A stretch of 64,000 nucleotides of DNA, taken from positions 45,705 to 109,704 of the forward strand of contig DBQI01000065.1 of assembly GCA_002305165.1 (NCBI GenBank). Direction: 5' to 3'. Every line of letters begins with the position of its first letter. The first letter of the stretch is position 1. This stretch comes from Armatimonadetes bacterium UBA1398. GTDB lineage: Bacteria; Armatimonadota; Zipacnadia; UBA1398. Positions 35,740 to 44,773 of this stretch are shown here, in pieces. The notes below the pieces were generated by a model. It saw only the letters and a list, made by a program, of their open reading frames with translations, did not search any database and had not been told where the DNA came from. A program made the position numbers and the translations under genes.

Positions 35740-36660
35740 TCAGTTCAGCCTCCGCCTCAGCAGGAAGAGGCCGAGGGCGATGGCGCACAGCAAGACGATC
35801 CCGCCGTAGAGCGCCCACGGCGCGGAGGTGGAGTCTGACTCATCGGCCGCGACGGGTGCGGCCGAACCTTGTGCGGGGGGCACCGCCGTGGGCTCAACGG
35901 CGGTGTCCGTCGGCGAGACCTCCACCACCTCCCCTGACTGCGCGTCGACGATGACAAGCACCCGCTCGTCTCGGGACGAACCGAAGCGGACGTGCCAGCG
36001 AACCGTTCCGCGGAACTGGTTGAGACTCGGCTCGTCCAGGAGGGGCAGATCGGGGTGGTCAAGCCCCTTGCGCGCCGCCTCGATGGCTTGCTCGCGGCTG
36101 ACGCGCGCCTCGAGCGCGTCGGTCGACTCGGGCAACTGCTGCAGGTAGTTGTGCACCACTCCTCCCGCCCTGAGGAGGTGCACCTCGCACCAGGGGCCCA
36201 GACCCGTCCGAGGCGGGTCGCCAGAGGCGAGCGCTTGCCCCCTGACCTTGACAGTGTCCGGCGTCGCACTCACCACTTCCCAACTCAGATCGCGAGCGGC
36301 GTCGCCCAAGTGTCGCTCCGCGACCGTCTTGGCCCGCTCCACAGCCTCCTCGTCGGCGATGGGATCGGCTGTGGGGTCGTAGACCATCTCAGCGTTGGGC
36401 TGCCATGAGACCAGGCAGCCTTGGTCGAGACTCACCGTGTAAGACCCACCGGGCTGCCCCTCCTCCGTAGTAAAGGTGGCGGTCGCCGGCGCGCCCGGCC
36501 TCTCACGGATGGCTGGCTCTCGGTCGGAGAGGGGCGAGTCGGCGTGCTGGGCCGCGATGGCGCGGGCGGTGTCGAGATCGATCCGGTCCGCCACCGATGC
36601 CCCGCACGCCAGAAGGAACACCACTAGGGCACTGCAGGCAATACAGCTATGGCTCCTCAT
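35740..36660 (-). CDS. PepSY-like exported membrane-anchored lipoprotein-like protein, copy 4
   Basis: A 306-residue member with signal core CIACSALVVFLLACG; LLAC could be a lipobox. The body has IDLDTARAIAAQHADSP, then DEEAVERAKTVAERHLGDA and VSREQAIEAARKGLD as PepSY-like helices. It carries GDPPRTGL and a VIVDAQSGEVVEVS strand-turn. A linker rich in Pro, Ala and Asp leads to the shared anchor cassette. AAAGGAG lies ten bases before ATG 36660; a GTG three codons earlier is less well placed. A truncated relative lies just upstream at 36679. Function unknown. Confidence 0.73.
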   Translation of the reverse strand: MRSHSCIACSALVVFLLACGASVADRIDLDTARAIAAQHADSPLSDREPAIRERPGAPATATFTTEEGQPGGSYTVSLDQGCLVSWQPNAEMVYDPTADPIADEEAVERAKTVAERHLGDAARDLSWEVVSATPDTVKVRGQALASGDPPRTGLGPWCEVHLLRAGGVVHNYLQQLPESTDALEARVSREQAIEAARKGLDHPDLPLLDEPSLNQFRGTVRWHVRFGSSRDERVLVIVDAQSGEVVEVSPTDTAVEPTAVPPAQGSAAPVAADESDSTSAPWALYGGIVLLCAIALGLFLLRRRLN

Positions 36661-36678
36661 TGCACGCACACTCCTTTC

Positions 36679-36888
36679 CTAGGGGACTGCGAAGGCTGGG
36701 GGAATCTCGACGTCTGCTTGGCTCGGTGTGACCTCGACGTCTCCCACCCACTGGGCCGACGAGGCGCCTGTGGCCGTGAGGTTCACCGCGAACTGGACGT
36801 GCCCACCCATGGGCGTCTGACTGGGGCCGAACCATGTGCTGCAGGCTCGGATGGAGGCGGCTAATCGCACGGAACCATGACTAACCAA
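36679..36888 (-). pseudogene. Truncated PepSY-family gene remnant
   Basis: A 69-codon frame beginning with TTG at 36888, preceded by CAGGAGGCGATGTC. The first codons (VSHGSVRLAASIRAC) and the upstream about 100 bases resemble the start of the gene at 37059-37931. After that it diverges (HVQFAVNLTATG, then a short tail ending EIPPAFAVP) and stops nine codons before the next gene. It lacks the PepSY body and anchor. It is most simply a leftover of a tandem duplication, though a small expressed protein is not excluded. Confidence 0.5.
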
Positions 36889-37000
36889 ATGACATCGCCT
36901 CCTGAGCGCCCGCCCCACGCGGGCAGTCATGAGGGCGGTCCACCAACCCGTGGACGCTATTCGTGCAGTATTCGTACGCAACCTGCGCACGATCCAGAAA
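36889..37000 (-). repeat. Duplicated leader region, copy A
   Basis: About 105 bases upstream of the remnant gene resemble those upstream of copy 5 (37932-38040). They share the core CTCAGGAGGCGATGTCA and ACTGCCCGCGTG, with roughly three quarters of the aligned bases identical by eye. This is a tandem-duplication trace carrying the ribosome-binding site. Confidence 0.55.
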
Positions 37001-37058
37001 AGAAGGGTCACATATACCCTTTGCCAGCCCTCGACCCTGACGGCGAAGCAGCGCTCCT

Positions 37059-37931
37059 TCAAGGCCGCCGATCCCCCCGCCGGCCGAAGGGGCCGCTCAG
37101 CCCTGCGCTCTCGATCTCTCCAGTCCGGGCATTGATCTCGTAGATGACCGACCTCGATGGCGACGTCGGTGTTTTGCCGGGCGCGTAGTCCGTTACATTG
37201 ATGTCCCAGTAGGCGCGAGAGCCCCTCTGCACGAGCCGGACATACTGGAGGTGCACGTCGTACTCGGGGATGCCTAGCTCGACCGCGTGCGCTAACGCAA
37301 CCTCCGTGGCCTGGGGCTCGGTAATCACCACTTCAGCCGGCGCCTCCGAGGGCAGGAGCTGGTGGTAGTACTCGACGCGGCCCGACGCGCTGACGCGGGC
37401 GGACACATCCGGGTTCAGACCACTCGTTCGGGGGGGATCCCCCCAGGCTGGCCTTCGCCCGAACACCGTGTGCCCTTCGCCACTTGGCTTCGGCGTGGTC
37501 CAGGTCATGGCGTTCACATCCTCGTCCAAGGCCCGTGTGGCGACTTCCTTGACGATGGCGATAGCCTGCTCCGCTGACACGCGCTCCCCGTCCGTCGCTG
37601 GGGTGGCGCCCGCCGCGGACGGTCCAGGGCTGTCGTGCCACCACACGATGCGCCCACGGGATAGGTTGACGGCGTACTCGACCCTGCGCGTGACCTCGTG
37701 CTCGACCTCGAACACCGCCAGTCGGTCACCATCACGGCTCTCTCCGCGAACCGACGCGTCCGTCAGGTCGTACACGGCGAACTCCTGTGCGAGCTGGCGC
37801 GCCTCCTCGATGGTGAGGTCGGCAACGGAGGGGCGACACGCCGGGTACACGATGGCGCACAAAGCCAAGCAGGTTGCCAACAAGCAGGCTCGGGCGAAGG
37901 GGGGCAACTGCGCGGAACCACGACTGACCAA
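37059..37931 (-). CDS. PepSY-like exported protein, copy 5 (no C-terminal anchor)
   Basis: A 290-residue member. TTG 37931 is chosen because AGGAGG is eight bases upstream and a signal peptide follows (ARACLLATCLALCAIVYPAC, with a possible lipobox YPAC). The body contains LTIEEARQLAQEFAVYDL, VSAEQAIAIVKEVATRALDEDV, the WGDPPRTSGL motif and YEINARTGEIES. Unlike copies 2-4 it ends soon after the last strand with no membrane helix, so its anchoring would depend on the lipobox. Its upstream region is duplicated before the truncated copy. Function unknown. Confidence 0.7.
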   Translation of the reverse strand: MVSRGSAQLPPFARACLLATCLALCAIVYPACRPSVADLTIEEARQLAQEFAVYDLTDASVRGESRDGDRLAVFEVEHEVTRRVEYAVNLSRGRIVWWHDSPGPSAAGATPATDGERVSAEQAIAIVKEVATRALDEDVNAMTWTTPKPSGEGHTVFGRRPAWGDPPRTSGLNPDVSARVSASGRVEYYHQLLPSEAPAEVVITEPQATEVALAHAVELGIPEYDVHLQYVRLVQRGSRAYWDINVTDYAPGKTPTSPSRSVIYEINARTGEIESAGLSGPFGRRGDRRP

Positions 37932-38327
37932 GTGACATCGCCTCCTGAGCGCCGCCATCACGCGGGCAGTTATGAGGGCTGTCCATCGGCTCGTGCACGC
38001 GATCCGTGCTGTGTTCACACTCGGTCTGCACAGAATCAGCGAAACGAGTCGTGTCGGGCCTTCGCCAATCCTGGGCGTGCTCAGCAGCCAAAACGGAGCA
38101 CGACTCACCTTCGGGCTTCCACATTGACTGCTTACTATCTAGTTCTTGTCTATCTACGCCGCATTACGGACAAACGTCCGGCGAGAGCCAAAAAGTGACG
38201 CCGCCAGGCTGTATGGCCCGATGGCCCCGCCCGTGAGTGCGGGCGTTGATGTGACGGAGTGCTCACGACAGAGCGTGGCATTACCCTCGGATGGCCTGGT
38301 CCCTCGGCTGTCCGGGCTGCGGCGCCC
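37932..38327. other. Intergenic region with the duplicated leader, copy B
   Basis: This 396-base gap holds leader copy B (37932 to about 38040), next to the start of copy 5. Beyond it is a relatively A+T-rich stretch around 38120-38165 that may contain the promoter of the PepSY-like array, though no hexamer pair is convincing. It ends at the stop of the phosphoesterase gene. I see no RNA gene or further coding sequence. Confidence 0.5.
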
Positions 38328-39317
38328 TTATCGGGCCAGGTGGAACTGGTCGATGACCCGGCCCTCGTAGTCCAGCGCCGTCACCGTTACCGCGTCGAGC
38401 CGCACGTCCACCCGGCAGTAGTGGTGGGTCTTGTTGAGCACGTCCCCCTCGATGATGACCTGGGGGCTCTCCACGTCGTACAGCGGCGCGCCGCCGCCCG
38501 CAGTGATGACCTGGGTCAGCCCCTCCCGGTAAGTTCGGTAGTACATGTGGTCATGGGCGGTGAACATGAGGCGGACGCCCGTCTCGCGGATGATGGGCAA
38601 GAGCTTCTCCCGGATGATGCCGCAGGAGCCGTTCGGGCCGGGGCTCCACAGCGGCCGGTGCAGCATGATGATCTTGAACCGATCCGGCGCCTGGGCGAAG
38701 AAGGCGCGGGCCCACTCGTACTGCCGATCATCGCCCTTGATCATCGACTCGCTATCAAGCATCGCGATCCGCAGGAATCCCGCGTCAAATCCATAGTACG
38801 TGGCGCTCTCGTTCACATCGGGCGGGATGCCGGGCATCTGACGCATCGCCCGCACCGCGTTCTCCCGCGGCAGGTCGTGGTTGCCGATGGCGGCGCAGTA
38901 GGGCATACGCTGCCGCAGGGGGGCGGTGATCTCCAGAAACTGCTCCCATTGGCTCCACTTCGAGCCGTCTCCGACCATATCGCCCGTGTGGCAGACGAAG
39001 GAGGCATCCGTGTGCCTCAGGAGTTGCGCGACGCACTCTCGATGCACTTCAGGGAAGGAACGGGTATCCCCATACACGAGGAAGGTGAACTCCGCCGGCC
39101 GAGTCTGCGGCGGAGTCGGGCCGGCAAGGGCTTGCATGGGCGCCGGCTCGACCTGCGGCTCCAGCGGCAGATCGGCCTGCGACTCCTCCAGCGGCGCGAG
39201 GGGAGCCTTGGTGAGCTGGGCTACCTGGGACTCCTGCGAGGGGCGGCCGCAGCCCACCGCAAGCATCAGACACGGGATGAGGAGCAGGACGGGGACCCAC
39301 CCGCCGCGAGCCGTCAC
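38328..39317 (-). CDS. Metallophosphoesterase lipoprotein (purple acid phosphatase-like)
   Basis: A 329-residue exported calcineurin-like phosphoesterase. The signal peptide is VPVLLLIPCLMLAVGC with the lipobox LAVGC, so it is likely lipid-anchored. The mature linker is Pro/Glu-rich. The metal motifs are complete: VYGDTRS, CHTGDMVGDG, IGNHDLPRE, IIMLHRPLWS and MFTAHDHMYY (His-x-His). YYGFDAGFLRIAMLD is typical of acid phosphatase-like members. Substrate unknown. GTG 39317 has AAGGGG eight bases upstream; GTG 39326 would overlap the TPR stop by four bases. It is co-directional with the TPR gene. Confidence 0.88.
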   Translation of the reverse strand: MTARGGWVPVLLLIPCLMLAVGCGRPSQESQVAQLTKAPLAPLEESQADLPLEPQVEPAPMQALAGPTPPQTRPAEFTFLVYGDTRSFPEVHRECVAQLLRHTDASFVCHTGDMVGDGSKWSQWEQFLEITAPLRQRMPYCAAIGNHDLPRENAVRAMRQMPGIPPDVNESATYYGFDAGFLRIAMLDSESMIKGDDRQYEWARAFFAQAPDRFKIIMLHRPLWSPGPNGSCGIIREKLLPIIRETGVRLMFTAHDHMYYRTYREGLTQVITAGGGAPLYDVESPQVIIEGDVLNKTHHYCRVDVRLDAVTVTALDYEGRVIDQFHLAR

Positions 39318-39322
39318 CAGGA

Positions 39323-40651
39323 TCACCCCTTCACTGCCTCCAGGCCAAGCTCCGCGTAGCCGCGCAGCAGGTCCAGGTCCTCGGCGCCAAGCTCCACGCG
39401 GGTCTGGGCTAGCGCCGACTTCAATGCCCGGCTCCCCTTGGGCCTGGCCGGATTGGCGGAGACCTGCCCCAGCTCGATCCGCAGCGCTCGCTCCAGGGCC
39501 TCGTCGCCCGCGGCCCGCGCGGCGGCGATGGACCGGCTCATGGCCTGCATCGTGGGCAGAAGCGCGGCCCGATGGAACCACAGGTAGAGCGTCATGGGCT
39601 CCTCGGCGACAGCGATGCGAAGCTCCGCCAGGGCCTCGCGGCGCCTGTTGGAGAGCAGGTCGCAGAGGGCCAGAACGAGCCGCGCCTCCCACCGGTCGAA
39701 GGGGTTGACCGTCCTCGATCCTCGTTCGGCGAGCTTGCGGGCGACCTTGAGGTCACCCAGCCCGAGGTAGATCCACCCAGCCAGGATGAGCCCCTCGGGC
39801 TCCGGGTCGAACCCCTCCGCGGGGGGCTTAGGCGCCCCGCGGCGTGAGAGGGCCCTGCCCACCCGCGCGAGCAGGCCCTGGCTCCGCCGCTCGTAGGCCC
39901 GCTTGGCGGCGGCGCGCTGTTCGTCGAGGGCGCGCCGCGCCCACGGCTCGGCGAGGTCGTTCCGTCCGCACTGATGCAGCGCCGCCGCGTAGCCTGCCGC
40001 CACATCCTCATGCTGAGGCTGGGCCGGGCGCAGCTCCGCGAGCGCCTGCAGCATCCCGATCGGGTCCCCCGCGCCGTACGCCGCGTGGAGGTCCCTCACC
40101 GCCGCCGTCCCTCCGCCGTCCGTTCGCCTCTCGACGGGGTCGGTCGGCTTGGGGATGGGCAGTTCCGGCAGGGGAGCGCAGGCGGGCCCCTCGGCGGTCC
40201 AGCGCTTGAGGAAGCACTCCATCGCCAGCGCCGTGACATCGGACTGCTCGAAGATCCCGTCCCTGACCAGGCCGGCGAGCGCGGCGGGGTAGTCGCCCCG
40301 CATCCCTGCCGCTAGATGTGTCAGCGTCGAGGCCATACCGTTCCCCGGCGCCAGCTCCAGGGCGCGACGAGCCGCGTCGTGGGCGGTCGCGGGATCGCCG
40401 CTCAGCAGGGCGTACTTGGCCCTGAGGGTATGCGCCGCAGCCGATCCCGGAGCTAGCTTGGTGGCGCGCTGGGCGGCGCGGAGGGCGCCGGCGGGGTCGT
40501 CGGACGCGATGGCCGACGCGAGGCGGAGGAGCACGCGGGCATCCTTGGGCGCTTGCTTGTGGGCGGCCTCGAACCGTTCCGTCGCCTCACGGATCAGGCC
40601 CTTGCCCGCGAGTCGCTCACCCTCGGCCATGAGGGCGTATGGGCCACTCAA
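39323..40651 (-). CDS. Tetratricopeptide repeat protein
   Basis: A 442-residue cytoplasmic-looking TPR protein. Repeats are visible at LAGKGLIREATERFEAAHKQ, DDPAGALRAAQRATKLAPGS, LSGDPATAHDAARRALELAPG, CGRNDLAEPWARRALDEQR and LGLGDLKVARKLAERGS. Each shows the A-x-x-Y/A-P pattern of the fold. No signal peptide or enzyme domain, so it probably mediates protein contacts. The TTG start at 40651 has GGAAGGAG seven bases upstream. Its stop lies against the start of the phosphoesterase lipoprotein gene, so they form an operon. Confidence 0.85.
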   Translation of the reverse strand: MSGPYALMAEGERLAGKGLIREATERFEAAHKQAPKDARVLLRLASAIASDDPAGALRAAQRATKLAPGSAAAHTLRAKYALLSGDPATAHDAARRALELAPGNGMASTLTHLAAGMRGDYPAALAGLVRDGIFEQSDVTALAMECFLKRWTAEGPACAPLPELPIPKPTDPVERRTDGGGTAAVRDLHAAYGAGDPIGMLQALAELRPAQPQHEDVAAGYAAALHQCGRNDLAEPWARRALDEQRAAAKRAYERRSQGLLARVGRALSRRGAPKPPAEGFDPEPEGLILAGWIYLGLGDLKVARKLAERGSRTVNPFDRWEARLVLALCDLLSNRRREALAELRIAVAEEPMTLYLWFHRAALLPTMQAMSRSIAAARAAGDEALERALRIELGQVSANPARPKGSRALKSALAQTRVELGAEDLDLLRGYAELGLEAVKG

Positions 40652-40683
40652 TCCGATGCTCCTTCCCTCCGGAGACTGGGGGA

Positions 40684-40689
40684 ATCATA
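40684..40689 (-). promoter_or_regulatory. Putative -10 of the TPR gene
   Basis: TATGAT on the minus strand lies 32 bases before the TTG start at 40651. No -35 is convincing. Confidence 0.35.
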
Positions 40690-40871
40690 CGGTCGCCCGC
40701 ATCCGCCCGCAAGCCGAGGGCCGGCGAAGATCCTCGTTCCATCAGCGATCACCTTCGCCGGAGTGGTTCCGGCCGGCTCGGGCCACTCCTGCCCAGGTGG
40801 CGTGGAGGGCGGCTCCCCTGGCGGGCGAACCCCACGGGAACACGGCCTCGCGCCCCGAGGAGGTACTCTGG

Positions 40872-43800
40872 ATGCGCCCTCTGTTGGTCCTCATCGCCAC
40901 ATGTGCCCTGGCAGCCGGCGGGAGCGCGGTGGAGCTTCCGAGCCAGGCTGTGCTCGACGACTGGCGCCAGCACGACGCGAGCCAGCTCCGGGAGCTCGTC
41001 GAGCCCGGGGTGCTGCGGTTCCCCGGGTCGGAGATCCAGTGGCCCGGGCTCCCCAAGCGCGGCGGCGACGAGGTCCCTCTCGCCGATGGAGCGCCGATCC
41101 TCGACGGCGTGTTGGATGACGCCTGCTGGGGCTCCGCCCTGACCATCCCCCCCGTCGCCCCTCACGAGCCTACGTACCGCCTCTGCCATGACACGGACCG
41201 GCTCTTCATCGCCGCCGAGCTGCCCGGCGCTGTCGCGGCCATGTACCGTGGCGAGCTGACGGCCATGGATGCCGGCGGGGCCGTCGACGGCGTCAAGGAC
41301 GGTCGCTACGGCTTCCACACGGGCGGCGATCCGAATCCCTGGTGGCAGGTCGACCTTGGCGCACCCGTGGCCCTGGACCGCATTGTGATCTACAACCGGC
41401 TGGACTACGCCCCTGGGCTGAACAACGCGAACAAGCTCCGTATGCTCCGCTCTGTCGATGGCGAGACGTGGTCCATCGACCATGACCAGCCGAACCGGTT
41501 CTTCGGCGGCATGGACGAGGTCGGCCCCCTCGTCGTCGATCTGCGGGGGGCCGAGGGGCGGTATCTGCGCCTGCGGATACCCTCCGACGCCGGCATCCTG
41601 TACCACCTGGATGAGGTCGAGGTCTACGGCGTCGCGCAGCCGGAGCTGAACATCGCCCTCGGTCGGCCGGCCAGCCAGAGCAGCCTCAGCATCTGGTCCC
41701 GAGGAGGCCCCGGCGGGGCCCACCTGGTGGAGTACGGAGGCCTACTGCTCGACCTCGTCGACAGCCAGGTGCTCGCGAACGGCGCGCCGTGGCCCGATGC
41801 GGCGGTCGTGATCCAGGATGGCACGCTCCGAGTGGAGATCTCGGTCCCCGTCACCGGGGCGCAAGGAACTCACCCGGGGGCGATCCGGTTGGGCGGTTCG
41901 GCTGCCCGGCCGATGGCTCTGGGCGCCGAGTGGGCCATCGAGTGGGACGCGGCCCCCCAACCCGCCTTCGGCCGCAGTACGCTTCGGGGCCGGCTGCGAT
42001 CGAGGGGTCCCCTCGCTGAGCCGCTGAGCCTCCGCGCCGAGGTCATCGCCCTCACCCGCACGGGGATCTGCCGGGAATGGGCCGGCAAGGCCAAGGTCGC
42101 CTCCGACGGCCCCTTTGAGTTGCCTGTGACGGTCCGGCGCGAGGGCCCCGTGGCCATCGCCATCACCGTCGATGAGGGCGGCGCTCGCTACGAGGATAGC
42201 TGGGCCGCCTTCGTCCCGCCCGTTCGTGAGACCCTCCGCCGCGCGAAGCGAATCCTGCTCGATGACCGCCGCGCTCGGGACCCCGGGTTCCGAGCCCTGG
42301 AGCGCCGGGCGGCCGAGCTGGAGGAGCGCGAGCTCAACGGCGGGGCCAGGCCCGAGGAGCGTGAGGCGCTCTACCTCCAGGCCAGGACATGGGCGCGCGC
42401 CATCGCTCTGAGTTCCCAGGCCATGGACTTCGACGAGCTGCTCTTCGTGAAGCGCCACACCCAGCAGACCTACCCCGACGTCTGCTTGAACCACATGCCC
42501 TGGGTTTCCAGGCCCGGCGGCGACCTGTTCGTCCTCTCCCCCGTCGCGCCCGAGGGCCAGGTGCGCCCGGTGCTGGACGGACAGCTCGGGCCGGGCCACG
42601 TCCACGGCATGGACCTGAACTGGGACGGCCGGCGCGTCGTCTTCGCGTACGCCCGCTCCGAGTCCGAGGAGCCTCACCCGCTCTGGCTGGACCGGACGGC
42701 CAGCTACGGGCTGCGCAAGACGGTCGAGCCCATCCACCTGTTCGAGATCGGCGTCGACGGCTCCGGCCTGAGGCAGCTCACCGACGGCGAGTGGAGCGAC
42801 CTGGACCCCTGCTACCTGCCCAATGATGAGATCGCCTTCGTCTCCGAGCGTTGCGGCTTCTCGCTGCAGTGCAACGAACTGGACAAAGACGAGACCTCCT
42901 GCAACCTCTACCTCCGCCGGAGCGATGGCTCCATCCGGCGCATGAGTGTGACCAAGGATGGCGACTACCTGCCCCACGTGCTCGACAACGGCCTCCTCGG
43001 CTACACCCGCTGGGAGTACCAGGAGCGGAACTGGGCGCAGATCCAGTCCCTGTGGGTCATCCGGCCCGATGGGACCGCCGCCGATGCCGTGTTCAAGCAG
43101 CACTTCAACGACCCGTGGGCCGTTGAGGAGGTCCGCTCGATCCCGGACAGCCTCCGCTACGTCGGCATCGCCACGGGGCATCACACCCTGCCGGTCGGCT
43201 CGCTGCTCATCATCGAGCCCAACCGGGGCATCAACAACGTCGAGGGCATCCGCATCGTCTCCCCGGGGGTTGTGTCGCCCGAGGGCCCCATGGCGGGCTT
43301 CGTCGTGGACGAGGGGGGCATCCGCGGCAAGGGCGGCCTCTACGGCAACCCCTGGCCCCTGACCGAGAGCGCGTTCCTGGTCACCTACACCTACAGTGAC
43401 GTGATGACCGATGAGCGCGGGTACGCCCTCTACCTGGCCGATGTCCACGGCACCCGGGAGCTCATCTACCGCGACCCCGACATCTCCTGTGTCTATCCGA
43501 TCCCTCTGCGCCCCCGGCCGCGGCCTGTGCAGATCGCCGACGCTACGGAGCTGGACAAGGACTACGCGACCTGCGTCGTGAGCAGCATCTACGACGCCAT
43601 GCCCGAGGTGGAGCCCGGCGCGATCAAGTACCTCCGGATCAGCCAGCGCATGGCGTGGCCCTACACCATCGAGGAGGGCGGCTTCCGCTACGAGCCCGAC
43701 GTGAAGAGCGTGATGATCAACTGGACGCCCGCGCGGGTCATCGGCGCCGTGCCCGTGCTCGAGGATGGGAGCGCCCACTTCCGGGTGCCCGTGGACACCC

Positions 43801-44678
43801 CCGTCTACTTCCAGGCCCTCGACGCGGAGATGAAGGAGGTCCGGCGGATGCGGTCCTTCATCAGCTTCCAGCCTGGAGAGAAGCGCGGCTGCGTCGGCTG
43901 CCACGAGACCCAGGCGCGAGCCCCCGTGAACGCCGCCTTCCCGATGGCCGCCAGTCTGCCTCCGTCGCTCCTTGCGCCGGGCCCCTTCGGCGATGAGCCC
44001 GTCAGCTTCCTGAGGGACATGCAGCCGATCCTGGACCGCAACTGCATCTCGTGCCACAGCGGCCTCTCGCCTGAGGCGGGGCTGAACCTCTCCGGCGGGC
44101 TGACGAACACCAACGTGGCGTGGGACTCGATCCATGCCGCGGGACTGGTGTCCCGCTCCAATGTGGGAGAGGACTCGCGCATCACGGAGCCGTACGCCTT
44201 CGGCAGCGCCCAGAGCCGGATCGTCGAGGTTCTCGAGACCACCCATCGCGACCGGGTGCGACTCAGCGAGGCCGAGTGGCGCTCCCTCATCACCTGGATC
44301 GACCTGAATGCCCCGTACCACGGCCGGTTCATCAACAAGCGGCCGGCCGTGGAGCCCTACGACCTGACCGGGGACACCGCCCTGCGGCAACTCGTGACCG
44401 AGGTGAGCGCTCGGCGCTGTGCCGACTGCCATGACGCGGCCCAGGTGAGCGGCGCCGAATGGATCGACCTGCGGGACGCGAGCGAGGCGGGCTTCCTGCG
44501 CGCCCCCCTCGCCCGGTCCGCGGGCGGCTCCGAGGTATGCGGACGAGCCGTCTACGAGACCCGCGGCGATCCCGACTACCGCCGCGTGCTGGCCGCTGTC
44601 GAAGCGGCCCTCGAGGAGGTCTGGGCCCGGCCCAGACGGGACGTGGCGACCCTGTCCGCGGGCAGCCAGAACCAGTAG
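40872..44678 (+). CDS. Secreted CBM9-like/discoidin/propeller triheme protein (hydrazine-synthase-alpha-like)
   Basis: A 1268-residue exported protein (signal LLVLIATCALAAGGSA). Residues 68-120 start a CBM9-like fold (GAPILDGVLDDACWGSA, FIAAELPG), which appears to resume near 285-330. Inserted at about 130-255 is an F5/8 type C discoidin-like domain (WWQVDLGAPVALDRIVIYNR to LDEVEVYG). Residues 515-900 form a WD40-like propeller of the HzsA middle-domain type (GHVHGMDLNWDGRRVVFAYA). The C-terminus carries three CxxCH heme sites: CVGCH 1007, CISCH 1058, CADCH 1183. Anammox HzsA makes hydrazine, but these domains recur widely in planctomycetes and Armatimonadota and do not imply that reaction. 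A carbohydrate-bound electron-transfer protein is possible. The ATG follows GGAGGT at 40857-40862. Confidence 0.8.
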   Translation: MRPLLVLIATCALAAGGSAVELPSQAVLDDWRQHDASQLRELVEPGVLRFPGSEIQWPGLPKRGGDEVPLADGAPILDGVLDDACWGSALTIPPVAPHEPTYRLCHDTDRLFIAAELPGAVAAMYRGELTAMDAGGAVDGVKDGRYGFHTGGDPNPWWQVDLGAPVALDRIVIYNRLDYAPGLNNANKLRMLRSVDGETWSIDHDQPNRFFGGMDEVGPLVVDLRGAEGRYLRLRIPSDAGILYHLDEVEVYGVAQPELNIALGRPASQSSLSIWSRGGPGGAHLVEYGGLLLDLVDSQVLANGAPWPDAAVVIQDGTLRVEISVPVTGAQGTHPGAIRLGGSAARPMALGAEWAIEWDAAPQPAFGRSTLRGRLRSRGPLAEPLSLRAEVIALTRTGICREWAGKAKVASDGPFELPVTVRREGPVAIAITVDEGGARYEDSWAAFVPPVRETLRRAKRILLDDRRARDPGFRALERRAAELEERELNGGARPEEREALYLQARTWARAIALSSQAMDFDELLFVKRHTQQTYPDVCLNHMPWVSRPGGDLFVLSPVAPEGQVRPVLDGQLGPGHVHGMDLNWDGRRVVFAYARSESEEPHPLWLDRTASYGLRKTVEPIHLFEIGVDGSGLRQLTDGEWSDLDPCYLPNDEIAFVSERCGFSLQCNELDKDETSCNLYLRRSDGSIRRMSVTKDGDYLPHVLDNGLLGYTRWEYQERNWAQIQSLWVIRPDGTAADAVFKQHFNDPWAVEEVRSIPDSLRYVGIATGHHTLPVGSLLIIEPNRGINNVEGIRIVSPGVVSPEGPMAGFVVDEGGIRGKGGLYGNPWPLTESAFLVTYTYSDVMTDERGYALYLADVHGTRELIYRDPDISCVYPIPLRPRPRPVQIADATELDKDYATCVVSSIYDAMPEVEPGAIKYLRISQRMAWPYTIEEGGFRYEPDVKSVMINWTPARVIGAVPVLEDGSAHFRVPVDTPVYFQALDAEMKEVRRMRSFISFQPGEKRGCVGCHETQARAPVNAAFPMAASLPPSLLAPGPFGDEPVSFLRDMQPILDRNCISCHSGLSPEAGLNLSGGLTNTNVAWDSIHAAGLVSRSNVGEDSRITEPYAFGSAQSRIVEVLETTHRDRVRLSEAEWRSLITWIDLNAPYHGRFINKRPAVEPYDLTGDTALRQLVTEVSARRCADCHDAAQVSGAEWIDLRDASEAGFLRAPLARSAGGSEVCGRAVYETRGDPDYRRVLAAVEAALEEVWARPRRDVATLSAGSQNQ

Positions 44679-44773
44679 CATGATCCGGTGTCACCCAGCG
44701 CGGCGTCATTCGTCTTGCCACCAGGCGGACGCAGCCTATCTGCCCGCCTTTCAACGCACGGAAGGAGAGCGAT

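Noticed and set aside
37932..38327. tRNA or small RNA gene in the longest intergenic gap
   Set aside because: No cloverleaf pattern, CCA end or terminator could be found; the only structure is the duplicated leader region.
40872..44678. Calling the triheme protein a hydrazine synthase subunit
   Set aside because: Only the middle domain and heme pattern resemble HzsA. No beta/gamma subunits or other anammox genes are present, and such domains are widespread in unrelated bacteria.
41742..44681. A long open frame on the minus strand opposite the large triheme gene (about 979 codons)
   Set aside because: It is a mirror of the high-GC coding strand with no recognisable family, signal peptide or Shine-Dalgarno, while the plus-strand product has clear domains.
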